Source: Aculops lycopersici (lineage: Eukaryota > Arthropoda > Arachnida > Trombidiformes > Eriophyidae). Taken from it: a DNA stretch of 64,000 bases. Made by a program: the position numbers and the translations under genes. Location: positions 3,326,994 to 3,390,993 of the forward strand of contig WNKI01000003.1 of assembly GCA_015350385.1 (NCBI GenBank), read 5' to 3'. The notes beneath the pieces were generated by a model. It did no database searches. It saw only the letters and a list, made by a program, of their open reading frames with translations, and had not been told where the DNA came from. Positions 24,771 to 37,242 of this stretch are shown piece by piece (the first letter of the stretch is position 1; every line of letters begins with the position of its first letter).

Positions 24771-25473
24771 GTTATTTGATTTGGAAGCAAGTTGCTCAAT
24801 TCTAAACATGGCAAAGGGATAAAAGTCATTCTGGTTCTAAGACTCTCGACGTCTGGTGCTGGTTCCCAAGTGGCCAGCCGGCCAGTCGATACAATTAACA
24901 TGTCATGGAGCATTGGCAACACCACTATGCGCCTGCAGCTGCCAGGCTATTGAGTTTGTCTTTGTTAATCTTCAAATCCATTCTAAATTTGAAAGCTCAA
25001 TTGAAAGCGCAACAACAAATTAGAACAGCAAACTGGAATTCGGAAGCTGCAGTTACAAATTTAAAAGTTTGCTTAAAAATTAATTGCCGCCACACAGAAA
25101 CCAATTGGTGGCGGTGGAGTTGTTAAATTGATTAGCCCCAATGACAAGTGAATTGATTGCGCAACTTTGTCTAATCTAATCAATTGACTCAAATAGATGG
25201 TCGCGATGGTTACGGAGCAGTTAATGAAAATAATGCCAGTGGCAGAGTGACCAACATGAAGCAGCACGCCCACTTTGCACTCACTTCCTTTTCTGCACTA
25301 GAACCCAATAGACTTACTTTGGTTTTAGCCAAAGGGAACGCCCATTTTCAGTGCAATTTATTGCACGATGGGCAAACAAGTGACTCGCTTTCTGCATCAC
25401 CAACTTTACAGAGTTAATTTGTTTATTCGCCATACAGTATAAACTAACCTCTGTCGCGAGACAAGTGCACAAC

Positions 25474-25498
25474 GTTGCGTTGCGTTGCGTTGCGTTGA
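25474..25498. repeat. Pentanucleotide repeat (GTTGC)4 GTTGA
   Basis: Four perfect GTTGC units, then GTTGA and two CTTGA units. Confidence 0.85.
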
Positions 25499-26661
25499 CT
25501 TGACTTGACTCGAATTGGAGCGCGTTGTGAGTTCATTGAATTGGGGAGTTAATAATCGGAGTCGCGAGTTTGGATTGATTTATCAGGCTCACGTCGCGCT
25601 GCTCTCTCTCTCTCTCTCTCTTCCTCTCGCTACTCCTCCTCTTCAAATTTGAAACTTCCAAGCCAAAAACTAAAAACTCTCCTCGCGATTCCCAATTCCA
25701 TCACCAACCAACTTCCTGTTTTTGTTTCCTCCTTTGCCTCCCCATTCAACTATCATCATCCTATCACGTCAACTCTTTTTTGTTCCGTTCGGTTCCGTTT
25801 TTTCTCCTCTCTCATCTTTTGTTTCTCTCTCCAGTTGCTCGTGGCAACCACACCACCAGAAGCGTGCCGCTCGTGAATAGGTAGAGGAGTGGCGTTGTCC
25901 CACTTCCGGTGCCAGGAACAAAAAGAGAGCAGCAACCAGATGGCCACTTGGAGAGAGTGAGTTAGTTGATTGTCGTCATAGTAAATGGAGACTCTTTTTT
26001 TGCTTCACCTCTGGACGTTAACTTGAGGGATCGATTCAATTCACTTAAGTGACTGCCAGTTGAATCGGGGGTTCAGTTTGTAGCGATGATGCAAGCAAAA
26101 AAACGTGTATCCAATTCCAGCATTCACCGCGCTGATTTCAAGCGATAGTTTTTGGTAGAGAAAAAACAAACAAACAAACTACTTTGTATACATTTGTACT
26201 CACTTCGCTTCCACCGAGACTGAAATAGGAAATAACCCTTCTTTTTGCACAAGGTAAGCGATCAATTCGCCTCTTTAAATTGGTGGACTTGAGTGGATGA
26301 AGAAAGTAAGTGGCTGCAGCTGGCTCCATTCCAATTGGGCAGGTAAAGTTCGAAACGCCCGCGCATTCGGTGCCTCTTTCAACGTCGTGGTGGTAGTCGT
26401 TGTCTTCGATTTACTCAGTGAATGCAGTTTGGTTCACACAGCAACCACCTGATTCTCGTATGGCACTTTTTGGGTACCACAGATAACGGGCGAGACGAGT
26501 CCTCAAGTGCTATTGAGTGACGGCGACGGTGACGGCCACCTAAGACGCGTGCGAATCCAGCGACTCTTTCACCTTTTCCCCATGCGCTACTCTAATGAAT
26601 AAATGAACACAAATGAATCTCAGCCGCGAGCCTAATCATGAGCTGAACTCGGGATCATCGT

Positions 26662-26685
26662 GCAAATCCCATCAATGGGATTTGC
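26662..26685. repeat. Inverted repeat, 11-bp arms, 2-nt spacer
   Basis: GCAAATCCCAT, then CA, then its exact reverse complement. Each arm end carries a GCAAAT/ATTTGC word resembling a POU half-site. Confidence 0.75.
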
Positions 26686-29600
26686 GCGATGCTGCTGGTG
26701 TCAAAATGATTGCGGGAAAAAACAAAGTAGCAAGATTCGCACTTGAGAGGCACAATGCGCACAACAACATCAATGGCAACCACAATAGACACTGCTATTA
26801 AAATGAGCGATGATTCAGCGAGCCGCCGAAATCTTCTCACGTTTGCCCATTGATTGTGCTGCCAGCGAGAGTGGAAGTGATGGCACATAGCGCCGGCACC
26901 TAGCGGCTTTGCGCGCTTCCGTGTCAACCAACTGAGCCAACCGAACGACCTACCGACCGATCGGCTCGTCAGTGAGCCAAAAACGGGCGAGTGGCAAGAA
27001 AAGCTGATTAGCGTTGATCTGTGTTGCTTTTGTTGCCGCTGGTGTTGTGGCCTCGGCCCCAATGCCAAGCTAAAAAAACACGAACCACTAAATCTTCGGC
27101 TATAATTCCCCTACTGTTGCCTTAAACTTGCGGTTGATTCGTCGCACCAGACCACAATACCAAAAAACCTGGCCTCTAGGTACCGAAACGCAAGGCACTT
27201 TGCCATGTATTTCCGTCTCCATTTCTCTCACTGTCGCGTGCGAAACTCTTACGCGAGCACCAAGAACACGAAAACCAAATCTTCTTTCCGTCCATTTGTC
27301 CGTTAAGATTAGGCGCAAATTTGATGGCTCTATTCGCTGAGATCCAAAGGAGAAAATCCGCTTACAAATTCATCGTCGTGGCCGACAATGACGACGTGCT
27401 AGTTTTATGGGAATCTTGGCCACTCTTTTCCCTCTCTCCCCCTCTCTTTGCTTAAATGAATTGGTAAATGATACAAAAATAGTCGGTGAGAATCTGAGAC
27501 ATTTGCTCAATCCAATTCAATGGCTCGCATGAGATAAGATAACTCTCAGAGAGAGAAAAGGAGAAACTTCGTGGGCGTGGTTGTCCCTAACGTTAATTGA
27601 AATCATATTGACTGAACTCGGGATATAAAAAATGCTATTTATCTAAAGTGAGAATCTTAATCTAAGGTGAACTTTCATGTTAACTTTTATGTTGATAGTT
27701 TGTTTATTTTCCGAAGCAGATAAATACAAGTCAAAAGTCGCGCGTGATTTACGCAAATTTGTTTGAGCGTGCGCCCGAGTGATGAAAGTGAATGGTGCAC
27801 CGAGCACATATGCAAAACAATGTGTTCCATTTATGTGGATCGGAGAAGCTGAAGTTGGAACCATTCTATAGACAAACTCTAGTTTTGCCTTCCTTCCTTC
27901 TCATCCTCTTAGGCAACATCCTCAATGGGCGCTGCACGTGCACAATGCTAAACTACAACCACCAGTTAATTTATATCCATTGCTCCCATTTGAGTTGCTG
28001 AACTAAACTCAAAGCGGCAAGCGGAAGCCGGGGCTCGTTGCGTAACTTTGCAATGGGCAATCAATTGTTGTTCGCGACCAACGAAAGATAGCGGAGCCAG
28101 TTTCCATTAAGCAGCGAGAAAGGGAGAAGGAAAATAAAGTCAAAATGAGAGGCGAGCAAGATGAACTTGGATTAAAAACCAACTTGATTCGACTTAAAGT
28201 TGGTTAATTTATGGCCACCCATCACTGTTGGTTTTGGTGGTACCTCTCCAGTCGAAAGATAGAGAGAGATACATTCTAACTCTCATTCAACATTGTAACG
28301 GACGAAAGAGGAAAGTTCCGTTAGTCGGTGTCATTTCCTATTTTTCCCTCGTAATCACTGGAAAGTGTGTCTATGTATCACTTTAAAGTCAGCTCAATTG
28401 AATCAATTCCATTTCGAGCCGATCGATTTTAGCTCAATTGTTGTGGTTTTTTGCTTACGTACAAACTTCTTGGAGTGAGCAACTTCCGCTTGGCTAAACT
28501 CATTCACTGAACGATTGCGCGTGAAAATCCAGTATCAAAGTGATAGTCAAGTTCTCATTCTCGCGAGCTGAACACTACTTGATTCAATGGCCCAAAGAAA
28601 GATGGAGACTTTCTAAAATACTTGAGCTCAAGTCTCAGGGCGACGATTAAACTAACACTCAGTGTTGTAATAAATATCAGTATCAAGAGGGAAATCAAAG
28701 AAAACGAAGAGAGATATCTAATTTTAGTAATTGAGTCCAGCTGCGAGCAGGCGAAAATCTGAAAATTTGAGGCGAAAAAAGAGAGCAACTGAAAGAGAGA
28801 CCACCTGAGTCTGTTTACATCTCATTATGGCGCAACCGCAGAGGAGAAATCTGTTGCATATTTAATGAGCACCTAAAAATAGCAACCAAAATAGAGAGAG
28901 AGACAAAGACTCTGTTGCGGTCAGCTGTGTGTTGAGTGGCCACTTCCGGTGGTTAGCTTCGTTGCGAGAGATTTTATACGTTTCAGCGTATTCGGTGTAG
29001 GCAATTGATACCAACTCAACCGCGACCATAAAGCATGATAATTGTCACATTTTCGTCTCAAGTTTCGAGGAGTCGCTAATTCAATTGTTGTCCTGCTCGC
29101 TGGTGTCCATCAACGAGATGAACTCTCCTCCTACTTCTGCCCAAAAGAAGGAGAACCGAGAAGCAGACTCTTTGTTTTGTTTTGATACCAAGTGATATGC
29201 GAGTGCCAAAGACAAGAATAAAAAGTAGTAGCAGCAACAACATTAACATTAACTGACCACCAAAAAGTAACTTGAAGGATAGAGAGAGAGAGAGAGACAG
29301 AAACTAAAGACGCCAGCTGACACTTGGCTCCAATTTCAAATGGCCCATCGAAATGGTCGCGTGGCCAACTGCCAACTGGCTCCTCCCACACGCCAAGTTG
29401 TTATCTTCCTCTAAAAATCACTTAACTTTCCCTCTATCTCCCAGTCTCTCGACTTCCACTTTCACTCTCTTACCTTTGATTTGAGTTCATTGGGTGAGCA
29501 TTGAATTGAGAGCATCCGGAGCAACTTGAGTTTTTTCTGTCTGTCTCTCTATTGATCTGACTCTCTTTCTCCATCCGGAAGCAACAATCGACTGCAATGA

Positions 29601-32061
29601 GCACAACAACAACATAAATGGACCGTCCAAGTGACAACAGATGTAAATTACGACAAGCACCACTAGTGTTAGTGATAGCGACGATGAGAAGTGAGAGGGG
29701 AGGGGAAATTTGGGCGCCAAAAGTGGCGGTGCAGATTGTTGCACAACATTGTGCACATTCTGAGGAGGAAAAAATCCTATTGCAAAGTGTGGGGGAGTCT
29801 CGCGCGTTAAATAGAGAGAAAGTAAAATGAGCAAGCGAAACTTGAAGGGAACAGGAAGTTGCGTTGCGGCGACAAACTAGCTCGTTATAAGTAATCGAAT
29901 AGCATACAACTTCTCGATCACTGAACTTTGGCCAACTTGATGGCGCGTGTCCACCACGTTTGTTATTTTCGGCTTATTACTCCCCCGTCCACTGCATACA
30001 CATTTACTTATATCATGTCCAGAGATAGACTCGGCGGCGGTAGTTCGGCGGACACACGTTGCGCAAGAACGGAAACGGGGGTGGGCGGCTGTCATCGCCC
30101 GTTTGCAGCCCATTAGCTCGCGAGGCTAAAACGGGCGGCTGATTTTAACGAGATTACGTTAGATTTGGTCTAGTTTTGTCTGGTTGAGTTGTAAGTTGTT
30201 GGCGTATGCAAAAAGAGGAAGCTTAACGGCACACATGGCTCTAAAGGACAACTCAGAGTGGACTACACTACAGGAAGTTGCTTCTCCAGGAGAGTGGGAG
30301 TTGATATCAACATTTGGAAGTTGTCGTCATGTGGTCAGCTTGGTTTGGCCAATTTTCCATCTCATATCGCTGATCACTCGAGCTGAATTTAGCATATAAG
30401 TCTCCAAGTTTCTGGCCACTTGCAGCGTTTGGCCACTTTCATTCCATCCACTAACCAAAGGTTCAATTTTTCAGTTAGTTAGATTCTCGTTCCAAGCAAC
30501 TAAAGTCGCCAAAGTTTGCCATCCGACTGATTTGAACTTGGATCATTATTTTCATAAAACTTGTAAACATCATTTAAGTCGACGAGCGACAGAAAGGTAA
30601 CCAAATGAACTAGTTCCACCTGTCGCTCCGCAACCACTAATTGCATAGCAGCAAGAGTTAATTAATTATCTCGCCGCATGTCACCTGTTATTCGGCGAGT
30701 TTTCTAATTGTTTTTGCGTCATCATATTGTCACTAAACCTTTAGTTAGAGCCAAGAGAGAAAACCGCACATTTGCACGTCCTCTAAAATTGTGCGCCGCT
30801 AGCAACCGGCCGGGTAAAGTTAGAGTCTGGGGTGAAAATATCAAGTAGCCACCAGGAGCACCACAACTACCGCCGAACAGCGGCTGTCGTCTGTGTGGCA
30901 GGCCAACTGTGGATTGCTCACTTCACTAGATCGGCCACCTATCACGAGTTTCAACTGGAACGCCGCTAATTGCGGGTTTGGGTGCCGTGGTGAGTCGCGA
31001 GGCTGTTTCGTTATGTTAGAAGCATGGCATAACTTGTTACTTGTCATGTCAACTGTCCAACCACCCGACCAACTAATAGAAAACCACACTAGCCTCAGGT
31101 GACGTCAGGTTGCTGCTTTGGCTGTCGCTCCAGTTTGGCGCAAATTTGTTTCGTCTGAATCTAGTCTCGTCGTTGGGTCCATTTTGCTGTCATTTCAACA
31201 CCGAGAACTAGAGTAACTTAATGAAAGTGAATCGAAACTACAACCAGAGAGTTTAGTTGGGAGAAATTTGATTCACGACCCAATAACAAATTATCATTCA
31301 TACTTTTCTCCATCTTCTCTACGAGCAAAGTTATGAGAATTAGCCAAGCAAAAAACCAAAAGTATGATTATGTCCAGTCACCAGTTTTAGTTATTAGTCA
31401 CACATTTGCAAGTTATCATTATTTTCATTATGATCATGATTATTATTATTAACTGAACTGCACCGAACTAGACCACACCGGACCGAATCTAACTTAACTT
31501 CATAGTAAACTCCGCTACTGAGTATGAGCATTCGAGCGAAACAAAAGCAATTTAAACCATGAAGCCACCAGCCAGTAAAGTGATGGTGCATATATCAAAC
31601 AGAAAATATAATAACGCCACAAAAGCTCTAAAAAACAACTGTTGCTCGCTAGCCGGAAACGGATACTCGTGGTGCTCGCTGGCGATGTGATTTATTTGCC
31701 AATACCGCAGTTAATTTACCAACTCATTCACCACCAGCTGGCCATAGATAAATCTTTGATTTATATGACCATCCCACAATTCTTGATTACGAAACAATTG
31801 TGAGGATCCTCAGGTTGCGGTGTTGCTCATTATACGCGCTTCTTTGCTGGCGTCGCTGTTGTTCGCATGAGCATACAGTGCGCTGCAGAAAATCAGCGAG
31901 CCTTCAGTGCAGTTTTGTTGTCGTTCGTGTAGAATGCAAAAATTATCTGTTTACATTTTTTCACTGGGAAACTCGCGACTTTTTCAACCATATTTCTACA
32001 GGAAATCCACTCTACACAAACTAACTAAAGATACACTAATCAATTGAAGCCAAAATATAAA

Positions 32062-32586
32062 ATGTATAATGGAATTGGCCTTCCCACTGCGAGAGGCAGT
32101 GGAACCAATGGATATGTCCAAAAGAATTTAGCTCATGTTAGGAAGACTCGAGCTCTCAAGTCCTCTATTGTAAGCGAGCCCGATAGGGTGGTCAACAAAG
32201 GGCCCAGTTTCGACATTATATTGCACCAGAAGAAGCGTCAAATAGAATCGAAATGTCTCCAATTCAGAAAGGAACTGGAGGAGGAGGGATGGCGACCCGA
32301 AAAGATCGACATTGAGATTAATCACTATAGACAGAGGAAATTGGACGAGCTTGCTAAAATGACAGAAAGTGATCGAGAGGATAGGTTGAAGCGAAGTTTT
32401 GGTATCAACAAGGACTACGTTGAGGGAAGTGCAGTAACACAGATGAAGAGAAGAGACAAGGATCATCCACCTGCCGAGAATAAAGACAATCAAGCGCCCA
32501 ATAGAGAGGAAGAAAAGGCACCTGAGATTAAAGTTAAGAGTGAAATTAAACAAGAGGTTAAGAAGGAGAAGAGGGATAGAGATTAG
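32062..32586 (+). CDS. CWC21: Cwc21/SRRM2 N-terminal-type spliceosome protein
   Basis: 174 aa from the ATG at 32062, chosen because the protein then starts MYNGIGLPTARGSGTNGYVQ, the near-invariant start of yeast Cwc21 and metazoan SRRM2. The cwf21 domain (about residues 50-105; KKRQIESKCLQFRKELEEEG and following helix) binds Prp8 and Snu114 in the activated spliceosome. FGINKDYVEGS after it is also conserved. The C-terminus is a charged KE-rich tail. The protein is short like yeast Cwc21 and lacks the long Arg-Ser region of vertebrate SRRM2; whether a downstream RS exon exists cannot be told, but none is evident before DBT. Acts in the nucleus at spliceosome activation. Confidence 0.88.
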   Translation: MYNGIGLPTARGSGTNGYVQKNLAHVRKTRALKSSIVSEPDRVVNKGPSFDIILHQKKRQIESKCLQFRKELEEEGWRPEKIDIEINHYRQRKLDELAKMTESDREDRLKRSFGINKDYVEGSAVTQMKRRDKDHPPAENKDNQAPNREEEKAPEIKVKSEIKQEVKKEKRDRD

Positions 32587-33124
32587 ACTCGTACATAAAC
32601 TACAACCTTGAAAGCAAACAGCTGACAGCACCGAATAACACTACCAAGCAATAACCTGATCTCATCGAATTCAATTGATACACGCCATTTCTACTTGTAT
32701 TCCTGTCGACAAGGAATTATCAATGTATCATGTCGATCGAAACGCAAATTCTGGATCCATCATTTGAACACTCACCGAGGATTTTATCGAGATCCGCTCG
32801 AACAAAAGGCCAGACGACGCTCATTTTTCACAATGTCTTCGAGAACTAGCATAGGAGAAATGCAAAGATCTATCAGACTGATCTTGGCGGCCTGATAACT
32901 GTCACTTTGCAGACAGACTATAATGTGGCGAAGAAGATTCAGACCACCTCCTTGGCAACAATTGGCGAAAATAAATTAATGTTCTTATATTTTATTATGA
33001 TATATTGAGCCATGTGTCCATATAATCGAATTACTTGCCCCATCTTTTTCAGGTAACTCTATTGCACCTCTACTATACTATTGTTTTTTAATTTGGCCCA
33101 TTCTGCATATATAAATCTAGCAAA
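32587..33124 (+). other. Gap between Cwc21 and DBT with an interrupted open frame
   Basis: The plus-strand frame from 32679 to about 33009 reads coding-like with an ATG at 32730, but has a TAG at 32847-32849 after 39 residues (MSIETQILDPSF...). The same frame then continues for about 50 codons (KIYQTDLGGLITVTLQ...). A 42-nt GT-AG segment (32838-32879) would remove the stop in frame, but its donor (GTCTTC) is poor. A faint resemblance to proteasome assembly chaperone 3 is only an impression. It may be a small two-exon gene, a pseudogene or chance. Confidence 0.3.
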
Positions 33125-34744
33125 ATGTCTACATCCAGAAGATTAGCAACAATTCTAACTGTGCCAACTCTATTGTGTCAAGTGCACTCTGGAACTAGGA
33201 GTAAAGTTTGCACTATTGCACTGGGTAATTACAGGTTATTGAGGTATTCGAGTCAATTTCTTGAGCAACTACCGCAACAGCGCCACTTCGCCCAGTCGAC
33301 TCTGGCTAGATTCCCTCCAAACATTAGCGGCAGCTTCATTGGAAAAGAAGGAGTAGGAGGCATCAATGCCAACAGTAGAAACATCCTGACAGATGACACT
33401 AAAATGAGCCGTCGGTATGACTTGCATCTCAAGCGTCACCAAAGCTCAACTAGTGGTGGTGGCAAAAGAGTGGTGCCCTTTATCCTACCTGACATTGGCG
33501 AGGGTATAAAGGAGGTTGTTATTAGAGAGTGGCAGATCAAGGTAGGTGACTCGGTGAAAGAGTTTGATGGAATTTGCGAAGTAGAGAGCGACAAAGCAAC
33601 GGCCACAATAAGTAGTCGTTTCGAGGGAATCATCAGCAAGATACACTATCAAGCTGGTGACACAGCGAGCGTTGGCCAACCACTGGTTGATATTGAGTTG
33701 ACTAGTGGTGATGATGCCTCTTCTGCTGTAACCCCAACTAGCGCTTCAAACCCAGAGACTTCGGGTGCTCAAAGAGCTACTGCTCCCCCTACTTCTGGTG
33801 GCCAGCAACAAAAACCGATACAACAACAGGTTGGCCAAACGCAGGGACAAACTATACCAACTTTGCCCTCAATAAGGAGGCTGGCACATGAGAATGGAGT
33901 TGATTTGAGTAGGGTGACTCCCAGCGGCAAACATGGGCGCATTTTACGCGAAGATCTGGACAGGTATCTCACACAACAAAGGCAGCAGGAGCAGCAGCAA
34001 CCTGTTGGACACACTAATACAACCACCACACCAATAGCAGGTAACTTGTCACTGGAGGTGGAGGTGCCATTAAAACATATCCAACGAGTTATGTTTAAGA
34101 CGATGACGCAGTCGTTGAAAATTCCCCACTTCAACTATGCCGATGAGGTGGACTTGACACTATTGACTGAGGCCACAAAGCGCTATCACAACTCGACTGG
34201 CGTTAAGATTGCAAATTTTGCCTTTATCATTAAGATGGTCTCGATGGCTTTACGCGAATATCCTGAGTTGAATGCTTCGCTTGATTCGTCGAATGAAAAG
34301 TTGATTGTGAAACATTATCACAACATTGGAGTTGCCATTGACACTAAACAAGGATTAATTGTGCCCAACATAAAGAATGTCCAAAGTCTCACAGTGGAAC
34401 AGGTGAACTCTGAGATGTTGCGTCTCCGTGAGCTCGGCTACTCAGGCAAGCTAACCCCAACAGACCTAACAGGTGGAACAATTAGCCTGTCGAACATTGG
34501 AGCAATCGGTGGCATCTTTGGCGTTCCCGTCATCGTTTCACCTGAGCTCGTCATTGGAGCTTTGGGAAGGACGAGAGTTTTACCAAGGTTCAATTCTCAG
34601 GGAGGAATTGAAGCGAGACAAGTGGTTCAGTTGGTTTGGTCGGCGGATCATCGAATTGTCGACGGCGCAACCATAAGTCGTTTTTCCAATTTACTCAAAC
34701 AATTTCTCGAGGATCCGCACGCCGCCCTACTGAAGGCAATCTGA
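33125..34744 (+). CDS. DBT: Dihydrolipoamide branched-chain transacylase (BCKDH E2 subunit)
   Basis: 539 aa, intronless. The first ~110 residues are Arg/Ser-rich and serve as mitochondrial targeting sequence, longer than in vertebrates. The lipoyl domain is at 115-190 with lipoyl-lysine Lys157 in VESDKATA. The E1/E3-binding domain is at about 246-281 (IRRLAHENGVDLSRVTPSGK). A Gln/Thr-rich linker leads to the acyltransferase domain (about 305-539), with the catalytic DHRIVDG motif (His509, Asp513). E2 forms the core of the mitochondrial branched-chain 2-oxoacid dehydrogenase complex, transferring acyl groups from valine, leucine and isoleucine breakdown to CoA. The domain series and ESDKATA/SRFEG context favour DBT over the pyruvate or 2-oxoglutarate E2. 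Confidence 0.93.
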   Translation: MSTSRRLATILTVPTLLCQVHSGTRSKVCTIALGNYRLLRYSSQFLEQLPQQRHFAQSTLARFPPNISGSFIGKEGVGGINANSRNILTDDTKMSRRYDLHLKRHQSSTSGGGKRVVPFILPDIGEGIKEVVIREWQIKVGDSVKEFDGICEVESDKATATISSRFEGIISKIHYQAGDTASVGQPLVDIELTSGDDASSAVTPTSASNPETSGAQRATAPPTSGGQQQKPIQQQVGQTQGQTIPTLPSIRRLAHENGVDLSRVTPSGKHGRILREDLDRYLTQQRQQEQQQPVGHTNTTTTPIAGNLSLEVEVPLKHIQRVMFKTMTQSLKIPHFNYADEVDLTLLTEATKRYHNSTGVKIANFAFIIKMVSMALREYPELNASLDSSNEKLIVKHYHNIGVAIDTKQGLIVPNIKNVQSLTVEQVNSEMLRLRELGYSGKLTPTDLTGGTISLSNIGAIGGIFGVPVIVSPELVIGALGRTRVLPRFNSQGGIEARQVVQLVWSADHRIVDGATISRFSNLLKQFLEDPHAALLKAI

Positions 34745-37242
34745 GAAAGATTGCTTCTTGATCAGAATATAGCTAAGGCATCGGTTTGTTGTTGTTGTTG
34801 TTGTTGTTTATGAATGAACGAGAAGTAGAAAGAGTTTACTAATTAAAAAACTAAGCTGATGCAAGATTGTGCGTGTTTTAGGCCATATCGTTGAATCAAT
34901 AATAGGTAACTCCTGGTGGTGGTTTCGTTTGTCAGTTTGCCTGCGAGCAATCAACATCCTGAATCAAATTTCTAAGGGGTTGGTAATGAGCTCAACTTGA
35001 GAGCGTTTGTGCGAGAGTTAGCTGATTGGCTACAAAGAATAGAAAGAACTCCAGATTTGCTCTAAAAGAAGCGGAAACTTTCTAATCTTCATGAGCAAGG
35101 AAGCGCGTTAGAGCTACAAGTGGTTGTCGTCTCGTCCTCTCTTTCCCAATCTTTCCCTCCCAACCCTGCTCTCGGTTCGCAGGTAAGTTTTTGATTGCTT
35201 TTTATCGCGGCTTGCCCAACTCAGATTCGCGATACAAAACTTTCACTTTTTGACATACCTCACTCCGATCCTACAGAAAGGCGCTAAAAGTTGGTGGTCA
35301 GACTTCCTTCACTAGCTAATAGAGGAAAATACTACAACTTGGGAAAACCTCAAGCGAGTGAGAGATGACTCATCGGAAGAGTTCCTTTGTTTGTTTGTTC
35401 AGCTTTCCGCTAGAGTTACTGCAAATTCAATGGAAGTCAGTGGCTGGCCATTGGTATTGATGATGATTCCACCGCCAACACCAAGTGAGTCTCTGTTGTG
35501 AGTCCGACTGGGGCGAGCTGACCAAGCGAGCGCATCAATCGGACGGATGCCAATTGATTCACCTGAGTTCTCTCTACGCGAGAAAGAGAGACAGACCTTG
35601 GCCATCGCTGAGCTCGGCACACTGGCTCACCTCTGTGAGTTGTAACTAAGCACGAAACAGGCATGCCTGTTGCTAGCTGTGTCGACTTTGGCCAGCGGTT
35701 GGTCCAGTGGTGACTAAAAGTTGGATTGGCGGCGAGGCAAGTGGAGCTCGAGCGAGCGAGTGAGGGGGAGTAACGATGGAAAGAAGATAGCCGAAAATCC
35801 AAGTCCAAGTCCAAGACCAAGCTGACTGAGCGCTGACTGGCCGAGTTGACCGAGAGACCGAGACTAAGAGCTACTCTAAAACCGACTGAGACGTCAATTG
35901 TGTTCCCAACAGCTAACGACCCACCTGTGACTTGGCGGCCGGTGGTTGCCGGTAAAGACACACAAACGCACGCTTCCATGTGCGCATCTAGAAGGAGCCA
36001 CTATGGCAAAGCCATAGTCAGACGGCGAGTCTCTGCCCATGCCACTAACATTGTGCCGGTCGAAGCCCATAGCCAAGGAGTCGGCCAGCTTCGCCTTGCT
36101 GGCTTTGCCTTGCCAGCGGCAGTGGCGGCGACCACTTGTTGTTGTCGTCTTTTGCTAGCCTCTCCGCCTTGAGCTCGCATGTCCTTCAATTCTTCTTCTT
36201 GGTCTTGCTAGTCGTCGTCGTCGTCGACTTGGTCTTTCTTTCTAGCGCGTTGGCTTGCCTACTCGCCATCCTATTGGATAGAGCAACTAATGCACTCCAC
36301 TCGCATTTGTCGTTATCGTCCCTACTGATATTTCCCTGCCTTCCGACCATCCGCCGCCATTGCTGCTGCTGTTGTGGCCACAATTCGCGTATTATCATCG
36401 AATACAGAACTTCGCTTACTCGCGTTCACTAGCTAGCTAGCTTTGTGAGTCATAAGAAAGAGATAGAGAGAAAGACTACCTGTTGACCGTGTGGACCTTT
36501 CGCTCATATGTTCAGCTTGGAATTAGAAAAAGGAGGAGAAGAAGTGTGGTGCGCGTACGCACAATCACCTGAATAAACGCAAGCAAGTGAGCTAACCTAA
36601 GATACAGTTGAGATAGTGTGCAAGACACACTGCTTTGAGAGGAATAAAAAGACGTATGGCGAGACAACGTTAACTGAAAATAACTAGAACGACAAGAGAG
36701 CAAGAAACTTAGATTCTAATAGGAGGGAGAGAGAGAGAGAGAGAGAGAGAGAAAAACCAACACTAAAATTAACACTAGCAAGTCCATTGAAATACCACCA
36801 AGAGCTTGGTGGCTAGTGAGGGAAGAAGCAATAGTGAGCTCCGAGTCCAACGACGACGTAATATTATCATATCATCATAATGAATAAATAAAAAACTAAC
36901 TACCAGCTAATACAACAATAATACACTATTTTATCAAGACTTCAGAAGAGAGGAAAAGTTTGAGCACAAATTGACCACAATGCGAGCAGGAATTAGTAGC
37001 AACAAGTGAGTTTAAACTAAAAACTTTTTTCCCTCCAAATCTCGTCATCCTCTGTCTGACTCATAACAATCAAATCGAGAAAAAACAAATCAAAACACGA
37101 AGCTACCTGCCAGTCAGCGAGAACCAAAGTTACTAATTGAAAGGCCACTATAAGAACACGAATATATATACATATATATTTATATATAGATAGATAGACA
37201 GATAGATAGATAAATCACAAAAACTAACAGAAAAACATCAAC
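34745..37242. other. Non-coding region upstream of ACOX3
   Basis: About 2.5 kb. It contains a GTT run near 34787-34808, a CTT/GAC-rich stretch around 36190-36230, GA repeats at 36727-36752 and a TATA/TAGA run at about 37160-37212 immediately before the ACOX3 start. No supported coding frame. Confidence 0.6.
36727..36752. repeat. (GA)n microsatellite
   Basis: About 13 GA units upstream of ACOX3. Confidence 0.9.

Larger units (their letters stand above)
23463..32061. other. Non-coding region between the BH3-like gene and the Cwc21-type gene
   Basis: About 8.6 kb, the longest gene-free stretch. No supported coding frame. It contains GTTGT x4 (24751-24770), GTTGC x4 (25474-25493), CT runs near 25602-25621, an 11-bp-arm inverted repeat (26662-26685), GA runs near 29281-29296, and several ACTTCCGGT/ACCGGAAGT ETS-type words. 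The last few hundred bases should hold the promoter and 5' UTR of the splicing factor gene. Confidence 0.6.

Noticed and set aside
35437..35979. Minus-strand 180-codon open frame upstream of ACOX3
   Set aside because: Low-complexity Leu/Asp repeats from a tandem CCAAGT tract, overlapping equally open frames on the other strand.
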